Source: an uncultured Nitrospinaceae bacterium (lineage in GTDB: Bacteria; Nitrospinota; Nitrospinia; Nitrospinales; VA-1). From it: DNA of 13,086 nucleotides. This document shows, one piece after another, positions 1 through 8,070 of this stretch. Location: assembly GCA_913043155.1 (NCBI GenBank), contig CAJWLY010000022.1, positions 1-13,086 of the forward strand. The letters run 5' to 3'. Numbering within the stretch: the stretch's first letter is position 1; the number at the start of each line of letters is the position of its first letter. The position numbers and the translations under genes are program-made. Under the pieces are notes generated by a model. The model was given only the letters and a program-made list of their open reading frames with translations, was not told where the DNA came from and ran no database searches.

Positions 1-84
1 ACCCTCTCCAGCAAAACTGGCGCTGGAAATCGATAGAACCAAAGACAAAATCAGACTAAAAGATTTGAACCTGGGAGGGGTCAT
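1..84 (-). CDS. Partial gene: N-terminus of a probable secreted protein
   Basis: Only the first 28 codons are inside the window; the gene runs off the left edge. The start ATG is at 84-82. The translation begins MTPPRFKSFS, then has a hydrophobic core (LILSLVLSI) and an Ala-X-Ala-like end (SSASFA, cleavage likely after residue 25). This is a textbook Sec signal peptide, so the mature protein is probably periplasmic, outer-membrane or secreted. An in-frame TGA lies 12 bases upstream of the ATG, so the start cannot be extended by much. No Shine-Dalgarno sequence is visible; a run of five T lies just before the start. It follows the glycosyltransferase gene on the same strand after 129 bases with no clear terminator between, so it could be the last cistron of the trp transcript or have its own promoter. 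Function unknown. Confidence 0.55.
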   Translation of the reverse strand, partial: MTPPRFKSFSLILSLVLSISSASFAGEG

Positions 85-213
85 GGAAAAACCAGTTCAT
101 AGTTTTAATTCATTGTTTTTGGTGGAGGTGGAAAAGCAGCCCTTCTACACCAAACCAACAGCATGGGCAAGCCAGGGACGATATCCTTTTGCACTCGCTT
201 CCCAGTTTTTGGG

Positions 214-897
214 CTAGACTACCAGATATTTGAAGATGGTATAGACTATTTTAGTCCCCGCCTGGATCGTGCCAGCAACAGTTCCAGTGATCTTGGAGAC
301 ACCAATCCGCTCCCGGTACCGGACGGGAATTTCCCTGATTCGCAACCCGTGCTTGACGGCCTTGATCTGCATTTCTACCGTCCAGCCAAAATTGGTGTCG
401 CGCATGCCAATAGTTTTCAAGGATTCGTACCGGATCGCCCGGAATGGCCCAAGATCAGTAAATTGGTGCCCAAAAAACAGACGTATCAGGAAAACGGCCA
501 GTTTGTTTCCGTATCGGGCTTGGGGTAACAGCGCATACCGGCTCTCGAGAAGAATCATCCGGCTTCCTAAGACGAAATCGACCTCCCCTTCCCGAATCGG
601 CTGGACGAGCTTCTCTAGCTCTTCCGGGTAGTCACTGTAATCGCCATCGACAAACACGACGATTTCCGGTCCGTCCAGTTCGGAGATTCCCTTAAGGCAG
701 GCAGAACCGTAACCGCGCCGATTTTCCTGAACCACACGCGCGTCATGATTGCGGGCCACACACGCAGTATCATCGGTGCAACCGTTGTCCACAACGATGA
801 CCTCATGTAGTTTGTCCCTGGGGAGATCGTCGAGAACGTGTCCGATGGACTTCTCTTCGTTGAAAACGGGAATGATGACGGATACGCGGGGGTCCAT
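214..897 (-). CDS. Family 2 glycosyltransferase, dolichyl/polyprenyl-phosphate hexose synthase-like
   Basis: This 227-residue GT-A fold enzyme probably moves a sugar from a nucleotide sugar to a polyprenyl phosphate or similar lipid carrier at the inner face of the membrane. It opens with the family's first strand (VSVIIPVFNEE, residues 5-15), then VVDNGCTDDT (35-44), the metal-binding DXD motif in VFVDGD (81-86) and GSRM (111-114). TDLGPFRAIR (147-156) and an Arg-rich stretch RYRERIGVSKITGT (193-206) follow, typical of DPM1-like and related bacterial GT2 enzymes. There is no transmembrane pair at the C-terminus; only a hydrophobic/basic tail (about 207-227) could lie on the membrane. The start ATG is 12 bases after the trpA stop and has a GGGTGG ribosome site, so it is very likely translated from the trp transcript. 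Its substrate cannot be told from the sequence, and nothing links it to tryptophan chemistry. It ends without an evident intrinsic terminator. Confidence 0.9.
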   Translation of the reverse strand: MDPRVSVIIPVFNEEKSIGHVLDDLPRDKLHEVIVVDNGCTDDTACVARNHDARVVQENRRGYGSACLKGISELDGPEIVVFVDGDYSDYPEELEKLVQPIREGEVDFVLGSRMILLESRYALLPQARYGNKLAVFLIRLFFGHQFTDLGPFRAIRYESLKTIGMRDTNFGWTVEMQIKAVKHGLRIREIPVRYRERIGVSKITGTVAGTIQAGTKIVYTIFKYLVV

Positions 898-909
898 GAC
901 GCCACCCGG

Positions 910-1713
910 TCAATTGAGGTCAGCGAGGGCCTGTTTTATTGAGCCAACAAACTTAGCCAGCTTCTTTTCGCGCTGGGCTGGGTCCGGGTTCTGCTCTATA
1001 AGCTTCACGATGGCGCTTCCGACAATGACACCATCGGACACCTTCGCTGCATCTCGGGCCTGATCCGGACCTGAAATACCAAATCCGACCAGCACCGGAA
1101 GCTCGGTCACCTGTTTGATCGACGCCACTTTGTCACACACCCCGTCGGCAAGTTCGGTGCGTGTTCCAGTCGTCCCTGTGAGCGAAATGTAGTAGATGAA
1201 CCCGCGACTACGCTCGGACACCATGCGTACGCGCTCATCAGTACTGGTAGGTGCGAGCAGGTAGATCATGTCGAGCCCTTTCTCATCAGTATAGGAGGAA
1301 AACTCGCTTGCCTCTTCTGGAGGCAGGTCGGGAATAATCACACCGTCCACTCCGGCAGATAGCGCATCGTCAACAAACTTTTTCTCTCCATAGACGTAAA
1401 TCGGATTATAGCTGGTCATCAAAACGATGGGGAGATCGCGGCTTTTGCGTATCTCATGGACTAGCGCGACGATTTTCTTGAGCGTTGTGCCGCTCTTGAG
1501 TGATCGCAGGGCCGACGCTTGAATAACGGGCCCATCGGCCAGGGGATCGGAAAACGGCACGCCCAGTTCAACGATGTCCGCCCCACTCTCATCGATGACA
1601 TCAAGGATGCTTTTTGTCGATTCCAGGTCGGGATCGCCCGCCGTCACGAATACAACGAGTGCTTTCCTGCTCTCGGACGCCAGCATCTCAAAGCATTCTC
1701 CAATGCGGCTCAC
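910..1713 (-). CDS. trpA: Tryptophan synthase alpha chain
   Basis: TrpA cleaves indole-3-glycerol phosphate to indole and glyceraldehyde 3-phosphate, and passes indole through a tunnel to TrpB in the cytoplasmic alpha2beta2 complex. The 267 residues match the family length. The signature VELGVPFSDPLADGP (48-62) holds the catalytic Glu49 and Asp60, in the same positions as the E. coli enzyme. The phosphate-binding part of the TIM barrel (VGFGIS, then GVIVGSAIV) is near the C-terminus. The start is GTG at 1713, and its first four bases GTGA overlap the TGA stop of trpB. This is the usual translational coupling for subunits made in equal amounts. No residue is out of place. Confidence 0.98.
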   Translation of the reverse strand: MSRIGECFEMLASESRKALVVFVTAGDPDLESTKSILDVIDESGADIVELGVPFSDPLADGPVIQASALRSLKSGTTLKKIVALVHEIRKSRDLPIVLMTSYNPIYVYGEKKFVDDALSAGVDGVIIPDLPPEEASEFSSYTDEKGLDMIYLLAPTSTDERVRMVSERSRGFIYYISLTGTTGTRTELADGVCDKVASIKQVTELPVLVGFGISGPDQARDAAKVSDGVIVGSAIVKLIEQNPDPAQREKKLAKFVGSIKQALADLN

Positions 1714-2921
1714 AGATCATCTCCTATGCGTTCGGATACTTGTGTAACATCTTTGTCGCCGCGTCCGGAAAGGCAGACTAGAATCACTTCTTCCTTTTTC
1801 ATTTTTGGAGCCATCTTCGCCACTTGGGCGATGGCATGGGCCGACTCCAGGGCAGGGATGATCCCCTCCTGCTTCGACAGCAGTTTAAATCCGTCCAGTG
1901 CCTCCTCATCGGTGATGGTCTCATACTGGGCGCGTTCGATGGATTTCAAATGACTGTGCTCGGCCCCCACACCGGGATAGTCGAGCCCGGCAGAAATCGA
2001 ATGGGCTTCCTTAACCTGTCCATCATCGTCATGGAGGAGATAACTCATCATCCCGTGCAGGACGCCGGACCTGCCGTGGCTGAGTGATGCTCCATGCTTC
2101 CCCGTCTCAATGCCGAGTCCGGCTGCCTCGACGCCCACCAATTTCACTTTTTTATTCTGCACAAACGGATAGAACAGTCCCATAGAATTACTACCACCGC
2201 CAACGCAGGCCACGCAAACATCGGGCAAGCGCTTTTCTGCTTCCATCATTTGTCCCATCGCCTCATCGCCGATAATACGCTGGAAATTGCGCACAAGCAT
2301 TGGATACGGGTGGGGTCCGACCACCGATCCTATAATATAGTGCGTCGTTTCGACGGTGGTGATCCATTCGCGGATGGCGTCGCTGGTGGCATCCTTCAGC
2401 GTACGCGTACCAGATGAGACGGGAATTACCCGCGCACCCAGTAGTTTCATGCGAAACACGTTGAGCGCCTGCCGCTTCATATCCTCTTCACCCATGAACA
2501 CGTCACACTTGAGCCCGAACAGCGCCGCCGCTGTCGCTGTGGCTACCCCGTGCTGTCCGGCACCCGTCTCGGCGATCACCCGCTTCTTGCCCATACGGAG
2601 CGTGAGCAAGCCGCTTCCAATGGTGTTATTGATTTTGTGTGCTCCGGTGTGAGTGAGATCCTCGCGCTTGAGATAAATCTTCGCACCGCCCAAGTGCCCC
2701 GTCAGGCGCTCGGCGAAATAAAGGGGGGTCGGACGCCCTACATAATGTTTTAGATAGAATTTAAGCTCCTCGTGGAATTTTGGATCGTTCTTCGCTTCGC
2801 TGTAGACCCGCTCCAGTTCCTCTAGCGCAGGCATCAATGTCTCGATGACGTACCTGCCCCCATACTCACCGAAATGTCCCCGCACATCGGGAAACGTCAT
2901 GTCTTTTGTCTTGTCGTCCAC
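1710..2921 (-). CDS. trpB: Tryptophan synthase beta chain
   Basis: TrpB is the pyridoxal-phosphate enzyme that condenses indole with L-serine to give L-tryptophan. HTGAHKINNT carries the PLP lysine (Lys96 counted from the GTG start used here). The glycine-rich phosphate loop GGGSNSMG, the catalytic Glu in PALESAHA and the C-terminal SGRGDKD are all present, so this is a canonical TrpB1. The start is not certain. The frame is open to a TTG at 2933, but GTG at 2921 has GGGG six bases before it and is my choice (403 residues). An ATG at 2900 would give 396 residues, close to the E. coli length, but has no ribosome site. The gene lies 144-156 bases after trpF, the longest gap inside the operon, and overlaps trpA by four bases. 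Confidence 0.97.
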   Translation of the reverse strand: MDDKTKDMTFPDVRGHFGEYGGRYVIETLMPALEELERVYSEAKNDPKFHEELKFYLKHYVGRPTPLYFAERLTGHLGGAKIYLKREDLTHTGAHKINNTIGSGLLTLRMGKKRVIAETGAGQHGVATATAAALFGLKCDVFMGEEDMKRQALNVFRMKLLGARVIPVSSGTRTLKDATSDAIREWITTVETTHYIIGSVVGPHPYPMLVRNFQRIIGDEAMGQMMEAEKRLPDVCVACVGGGSNSMGLFYPFVQNKKVKLVGVEAAGLGIETGKHGASLSHGRSGVLHGMMSYLLHDDDGQVKEAHSISAGLDYPGVGAEHSHLKSIERAQYETITDEEALDGFKLLSKQEGIIPALESAHAIAQVAKMAPKMKKEEVILVCLSGRGDKDVTQVSERIGDDL

Positions 2922-3077
2922 GTTTGACCCCAAAAAATACTAACTGAAACTGTACAGAACCTCTAGATTGCAGCTCCCTCGCTTGGCTTTCAAAAGGGAC
3001 TGCGTTCTACCCTCATGTTATGGAAATCAAGGATTTTGTATTCGTGCTCTCCTGCGTTCACCCTTCGCTGCTTATTT

Positions 3078-3740
3078 CTACAGACTCTGTTGTTCAGCGG
3101 TAGAACCCTGTAAAAACCTCCTGATGGATCTCATAAACTCTTCAACCTTTTCCGGGTCTTTCTTCCCCGCGGATTGCTCCACGCCAGAACAAACATCAAC
3201 GCCGTAGGGTCTCACCCGGTGAATGGCGGTATACACATTATATGGGTTGAGTCCGCCTGCGAGAATAATCGGACCTTGTTTTTTTGCACGAAAAACTAGG
3301 TTCCAATCAAAAGTTTCGCCCGTTCCACCGCGTTTTCCCTCATTATACGCATCGAGGAGAAATCCGCTAACATCATAATCCGCCAATCCGATCAACGAAC
3401 TGCTGTCCTTCACCTGAATGGCCTTGATGACCCGGTGCTTGACGCGCCTGCAAAATGCCGGGGACTCATCACCATGGAGTTGGACCGCCGTAAGACGGCA
3501 CTGCTCGGCAATACGGTTGACCTGGTCCGAGGTCTCGTCCACAAAAACACCCACGGTCTCGACAAAAGGCGGAAGTTGAGAGATGATCGCCTTCGCCTCT
3601 TTCGGAACGACATAACGCGGGCTCTTCTTGTAAAAGATGAACCCGACCGCATCGGCTCCGCTTTCCACTGCAAGCTGTGCGTCCTTTAGATTGGTTGTAC
3701 CGCAAATCTTGACCTTAACCCGCGGCTGAAGTTTTTTCAT
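3078..3740 (-). CDS. trpF: Phosphoribosylanthranilate isomerase
   Basis: TrpF carries out the Amadori rearrangement of N-(5-phosphoribosyl)anthranilate to CdRP, the step between TrpD and TrpC. It is a 220-residue TIM barrel. The general base Cys13 is in VKICGTT (10-16) and the general acid Asp130 in FLLDAY. The phosphate-binding segments are LAGGLNPYNV (160-169) and GVDVCSGVE (180-188); the latter has Cys where Ser is common. The gene is monofunctional and not fused to trpC as in enteric bacteria. It starts 49 bases after the trpC stop with ATG AAA AAA and no good Shine-Dalgarno sequence. The last about ten residues (GSTAEQQSL) are a non-conserved tail. Confidence 0.97.
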   Translation of the reverse strand: MKKLQPRVKVKICGTTNLKDAQLAVESGADAVGFIFYKKSPRYVVPKEAKAIISQLPPFVETVGVFVDETSDQVNRIAEQCRLTAVQLHGDESPAFCRRVKHRVIKAIQVKDSSSLIGLADYDVSGFLLDAYNEGKRGGTGETFDWNLVFRAKKQGPIILAGGLNPYNVYTAIHRVRPYGVDVCSGVEQSAGKKDPEKVEEFMRSIRRFLQGSTAEQQSL

Positions 3741-3789
3741 TGCTGATCAATCCGATAGAAAAATAAGTTACTTGGTAAGAAGTTCTACT

Positions 3790-4590
3790 TCAAACTGAAA
3801 GTGCGCCCGTAAACTCCTTCAACTTTGCCCCGATGTCCTCAGCGGTCATCAGGCTTTCACCTATCAAAAACGCATGTGCCCCGTACTCCTCGAGTTCCTC
3901 GATCTCTTTTCGGCCGTGAATACCGCTTTCGCATACCAGCGTGTTCCCCGGCACCTGGAGCGCCATCGGGATCAGACGCCGTGCAATGCCGAGGTCCGTC
4001 TTGCCGCTGGCCAGGTCCCGGTTATTGACGCCCAGAAGAGTCGCCTCAGCAGAGAACGCTTTTTCTATATCCTTCTCATTGTGCGACTCCACCAGCGCGG
4101 GGAGTCCGACCTCCTTCCCCAGCGCCAAGAGGTCCGCTAAGTGACTCTTATCCAGCCAGGTGGAAATAAGAAGAAAAAAGTCCGCCCCAAATGCCCGCGC
4201 TTCGTAGACCTGATACTCGTCGAAAATGAAGTCTTTACGTAGAAGCGGAACATTTGTCACTTCCCGCGCATCTTCCAGCGTTGTGAGCGTACCACCAAAA
4301 TAGATCGACTCAGTGAGGATCGACAACGCCGCCGCTCCGTTGGAGCCATAGATCTCAGCAATGTCCAGCGGGTTGAAGTTTTCCCGGAGTTGCCCCTTAA
4401 AAGGGGTACGTGGCTTAATCTCGGCGATGATACGCGAGGAGACTCCTGGTTGTAGAACCTTTTCGATGTCTCGTATCTGGTAATCTCGCTCGGCGATCCG
4501 GTCCTTCAGATCTGAGAGCGAGACCTGTCGTTTGACACTCGCTAGCTCCTCCTTCTTATCTGCAAATATCTTGTCGAGTATGCTGGACAT
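3790..4590 (-). CDS. trpC: Indole-3-glycerol phosphate synthase
   Basis: TrpC closes the indole ring, turning CdRP into indole-3-glycerol phosphate with loss of CO2. At 266 residues it is the usual single-function length. The catalytic set is complete: Glu57 and Lys59 (IAEIK), Lys119 (LLRKDF), Glu168 (ALVESH), Asn190 (GVNNRDL) and Glu221-Ser222 (CESGI). The beta1-alpha1 loop reads KPRTPFKG where most family members have K-x-x-SPSKG, so both serines of the signature are replaced (Thr and Phe) while Pro, Lys and Gly are kept. The ATG is 24 bases after the trpD stop and directly follows a run of seven T; there is no Shine-Dalgarno sequence, so translation may depend on trpD or on the U-rich tract. 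Confidence 0.97.
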   Translation of the reverse strand: MSSILDKIFADKKEELASVKRQVSLSDLKDRIAERDYQIRDIEKVLQPGVSSRIIAEIKPRTPFKGQLRENFNPLDIAEIYGSNGAAALSILTESIYFGGTLTTLEDAREVTNVPLLRKDFIFDEYQVYEARAFGADFFLLISTWLDKSHLADLLALGKEVGLPALVESHNEKDIEKAFSAEATLLGVNNRDLASGKTDLGIARRLIPMALQVPGNTLVCESGIHGRKEIEELEEYGAHAFLIGESLMTAEDIGAKLKEFTGALSV

Positions 4591-4614
4591 AAAAAAATTT
4601 TAAATGAATCCGAT

Positions 4615-5628
4615 TCATCCCCCGCTCACTCGACACAGATCAGCGAGTTTTTTTGCGGCTTCGCCTGAATCGATAGACTCACGGGCCATTTTGATTCCAT
4701 CTTCCAGGGTTTCGGCTCTACCAGCGGCAATAGTTGCCACCGTTGCGTTCATCAATACTATATCCCGTTTCGGCCCCTTTTCCCCCGACAACACTTTTTT
4801 CACGATCTCCGCATTCTCCTCGGGCGTGCCGCCTTTGAGTTTCTCTAATGCACAACGCTGCAACCCAAAGTCATCTGGGTTTAAAATATATTCCTTTATT
4901 TTTCCATTATTTAACTCACATACCCTCGTGTCACCTGTGAGGGTGATCTCATCCAACCCGTCACACCCGTGGACAACGAAAGCATGCCGACTTCCGAGTT
5001 CCTGGAGAACGCTTGCAATCTGCCCAAGCCGCCCACCGTCGTATATGCCAAGCACCTGAGCGTGAGCACCAGCCGGATTCGTCAGAGGTCCGAGCAAGTT
5101 GAAAATAGTGCGAAATCCTAGCTCCTTCCTCACGCCAGCAGCGTGGCGCATGGCCCCGTGCATAAGCGGCGCGAAAAGAAATCCTATTCCTACCTCTTCC
5201 AAACACTTCCCGACGGTCGTTTTGTCAGCTTCAATGTTAACGCCAAGACACTTCAGCACGTCGGCACTCCCAGACCGGCTAGAAACCGCACGATTACCGT
5301 GCTTCGCCACGGTGGCACCGGTCCCGGCCACGACGAACGCGGCAGTGGTAGATATATTAAACGTATCGGCCCCGTCGCCTCCGGTGCCACAGGTATCGAC
5401 TATCGTGTCGACATTAACGACCAGCTTTTCCGCCTTGTCGCGCATAACCTTTGCCGCACCGACCACTTCAGAGACACTTTCCCCTTTCATTTTAAGTGCG
5501 GTGAGGAATGCTCCCAACTTCGAGTCTTCGATTTGGCCTTCCATGATCTGTGTCATGACCGAGACCATTTCGTCCTCACAGAGGTCTTTCTTACTAATGA
5601 TTTTTCCAAGCGCGTCTTGAATATTCAT
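4615..5628 (-). CDS. trpD: Anthranilate phosphoribosyltransferase
   Basis: TrpD joins anthranilate to PRPP to give phosphoribosylanthranilate. It is 337 residues long, as expected for the stand-alone enzyme without a fused glutaminase. The helical N-terminal domain is followed by DTCGTGGDGADTFNIST (78-94, PRPP pyrophosphate loop) and KHGNRAVSSRSGSADVL (109-125). The anthranilate-binding FNLLGPLTNP (176-185) and the metal-binding Asp-Glu in GLDEIT come later. The usual Glu after SADVL is Lys126 here. The start is ATG at 5628, 108 bases after the trpG stop, with no Shine-Dalgarno sequence but a pyrimidine-rich TTTTTCTT immediately before it. Confidence 0.97.
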   Translation of the reverse strand: MNIQDALGKIISKKDLCEDEMVSVMTQIMEGQIEDSKLGAFLTALKMKGESVSEVVGAAKVMRDKAEKLVVNVDTIVDTCGTGGDGADTFNISTTAAFVVAGTGATVAKHGNRAVSSRSGSADVLKCLGVNIEADKTTVGKCLEEVGIGFLFAPLMHGAMRHAAGVRKELGFRTIFNLLGPLTNPAGAHAQVLGIYDGGRLGQIASVLQELGSRHAFVVHGCDGLDEITLTGDTRVCELNNGKIKEYILNPDDFGLQRCALEKLKGGTPEENAEIVKKVLSGEKGPKRDIVLMNATVATIAAGRAETLEDGIKMARESIDSGEAAKKLADLCRVSGG

Positions 5629-5736
5629 AAGAAAAACCAGCCCATAGTTTCTAGCGATATAGCCTTGGTCACCAAGTAGTAGGCACTTTTCAGCCCCTCG
5701 CTTTGATGAAGCTCAGAGCAACACAAACTATTTATT

Positions 5737-6335
<599 letters not shown>

Positions 6336-6336
<1 letters not shown>

Positions 6337-7829
6337 CAAATCAGCCCTTTCTCTGCCAGTTCGATCGCCTTGAGGAGCGCTCTACCCTTGCTCATGGTTT
6401 CCTCGAACTCGTTTTCCGGAATCGAATCGGCCACCACTCCGGCACCAACACCCAGATAGGCGGTGCCGTTCTTAACCAGAAGCGTGCGGATAGCGATGGC
6501 GGTGTCCATGTTACCGGTGAAGCTGATGTATCCTACCGCGCCGCCATAGAGTCCGCGCCGTGTCGGTTCTAACTCCTCAATAATCTCCATGGCGCGTATC
6601 TTGGGTGCGCCCGAGAGCGTTCCCGCCGGAAACGTCGCCTTGAGAACGTCGTAGCAGTCGAGCCCGTCTCTCAATTTACAACGCACATTGGAAACGATGT
6701 GCATAACGTGCGAGTACCGCTCGATGGTAAATTTCTCGTTTACTTCGACTGTACTCGTTTTTGCGACACGGCCCACGTCGTTACGGCCCAGATCAACCAG
6801 CATGATATGTTCGGCAAGTTCCTTTTCGTCGCTTAACAGGTCTTCCTCCAGTACCTGATCTTCTTCTTCGTTCTGCCCGCGCTTGCGCGTCCCAGCAATG
6901 GGGCGCACCTCCACATTATCTCCTTCAAGCCGCACCAGGATCTCGGGCGACGACCCTACAACACTGAGTTCGCCGAATTTCAGGTAGTACATGTAGGGTG
7001 ATGGATTGATCGTACGGAGCGCACGGTAAATGGTAAAAGGGTCTTTACTGATTTTAAACTTCAACCTTTGCGCCAGAACCACCTGGATGGCATCGCCTTC
7101 CAGAATATAGTTCTTAATTTTACAAACCGCGTCCTTGAATTTTTCCTTTTCAAAATTGGATTCAATATACCCTGCTTCGACAGACTCTCCCGTACCGCCT
7201 CCACGGGCACCGGGCGGCAGGGTGGCGCGCAGCTTCCCCTCTATGACTTCAATGGCCTTCGCCGCTTTCTCGTAGGCTTCCTCCAAGCCACCATCTTCCA
7301 CATAGGCGTTGGAAACGATTTTGATCGTCTGGGATACGTTGTCGAAAATCAACAGCGTGTCAGTGATAATGAACAGGGCGTCGGGCACGTCTAGGTCGTC
7401 TTCCGTTTTCTGCGGCAGTTCCTCGAAAGACCGGACCATATCGTAGCTGATGAATCCGACCGCACCCCCCGAAAACCGGGGAAGTCCGTCCACTTCAACC
7501 GGCTCGTACCTGGCAAGCACCTCCTTGATTCCGGTCAGCGGATTTTCGTTGGTCCCGATCTGTCTCTTCTCGACCTGTCCGTTTTTGCTGATGGTGACGG
7601 TTGTGCCCCGCAAGCTGACAATGATCGAAGGGTCGCATCCGAGAAAACAATACTGCGCCCACTTTTCCCCGCCTTCGACGCTCTCGAGCAGGAACGAATA
7701 CGCACTGCCGCCGATTTTCATGTAAGCGGAAACAGGAGTCTCTGTGTCGGCCAAGATCTCCTTGTATACCGGGATCAGGTTACCGTGCTGCGCTTTTTCT
7801 TTAAATTCCTGTAATGAAGGTTTCAACAT
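6336..7829 (-). CDS. trpE: Anthranilate synthase component I
   Basis: TrpE converts chorismate plus ammonia (from TrpG) to anthranilate and pyruvate; it is the first committed and feedback-controlled step. The 497 residues fit the stand-alone form. The N-terminal part has the tryptophan-binding LLES (47-50) in YSFLLESVEGGEKW, so feedback inhibition by tryptophan is expected. The chorismate-binding domain shows RPIAGTRKRG, DLGRNDVGRV, GTLSGAPKIRAMEI, GAVGYISFTGNMDTAI and a C-terminal GAGVVADSIPENEFEET. A Gly-rich linker (about 203-216) joins the two domains. It is the first gene of the operon. The start ATG fits the family N-terminus (PSLQEFKE...NLIPVYKEILAD), but its only ribosome site, GAGG, is 22 bases upstream with a hairpin between. 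Confidence 0.98.
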
Positions 7830-7833
7830 AGTG

Positions 7834-7866
7834 TTCGGCGCACACCGAAGGCCTCTATTTTTTCGG
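7834..7866 (-). promoter_or_regulatory. trpE leader hairpin with distant Shine-Dalgarno site
   Basis: In the trpE leader the only Shine-Dalgarno-like motif is GAGG at 7855-7852, 22 bases before the ATG, which is normally too far. TTCGG (7849-7845) and CCGAA (7838-7834) can form a 5-bp hairpin that removes 16 bases and leaves an effective spacing of 6. An upstream CCGAA (7866-7862) can pair with the same TTCGG instead, placing GAGG in the loop. The two pairings exclude each other. The sequence shows the pairing potential; a regulatory role is inference. Confidence 0.4.
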
Positions 7867-7911
7867 AAGTACCCATAGAAAAAACTTATATTTCAATGGT
7901 TTAGTTTAGGG

Positions 7912-7941
7912 ACATTAACACCCGGCGTGAAGGGCTGTCAA
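7912..7941 (-). promoter_or_regulatory. Probable sigma-70 promoter of the trp operon
   Basis: A perfect -35 TTGACA (7941-7936) is followed after 18 bases by TAATGT (7917-7912). A TG one base upstream of this hexamer gives an extended -10. Transcription would start near 7905, giving a leader of about 75 nt before trpE. No Trp-rich leader peptide, T-box or terminator/antiterminator pair fits in that leader. The -10 is weak (three of six), which is why confidence is moderate. Confidence 0.5.
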
Positions 7942-7968
7942 GATGTTTAGGGCATTGATAGAGGATAT

Positions 7969-7984
7969 ATCAAGCCGGCTTGAT
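7969..7984. promoter_or_regulatory. 16-bp perfect palindrome upstream of the trp promoter
   Basis: ATCAAGCCGGCTTGAT is its own reverse complement. It lies 28 bases upstream of the -35 hexamer, between the propeller gene and the trp promoter. Its left ATCAA also belongs to a second inverted repeat, TTGATA (7955-7960) with TATCAA (7968-7973). No T-run follows on either strand, so it is more like a protein-binding site than a terminator. It does not resemble the enteric TrpR operator. Regulator unknown. Confidence 0.4.
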
Positions 7985-8070
7985 CACTGCAGGAACGGCT
8001 CTCAATCGTCTTTGGATGCACTACATTGAGTACCGGCATCTCAGGTTGGGTAGGATGACCAGCCAATCCG

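Noticed and set aside
118..154. Possible terminator after the glycosyltransferase gene (TTTGGTG with CACCAAA)
   Set aside because: The 7-bp stem encloses a 23-base loop and no U-tract follows on the minus strand, so it is not a credible intrinsic terminator.
947..1055. Plus-strand frames across the trp genes and propeller genes
   Set aside because: They mirror well-supported minus-strand genes in other frames, lack ribosome sites and show no recognisable protein features.
7823..7876. 17-codon frame (MGTSEKIEAFGVRRTLC) overlapping the trpE start, as a leader peptide
   Set aside because: It has no Trp codons and no ribosome site, and nothing after it looks like a terminator/antiterminator pair, so it is not a classical trp attenuator peptide.
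7830..7911. T-box, TRAP or tryptophan riboswitch-type leader for the trp operon
   Set aside because: The leader is only about 75 nt, too short for a T-box, and has no series of spaced GAG/UAG triplets as needed for TRAP.
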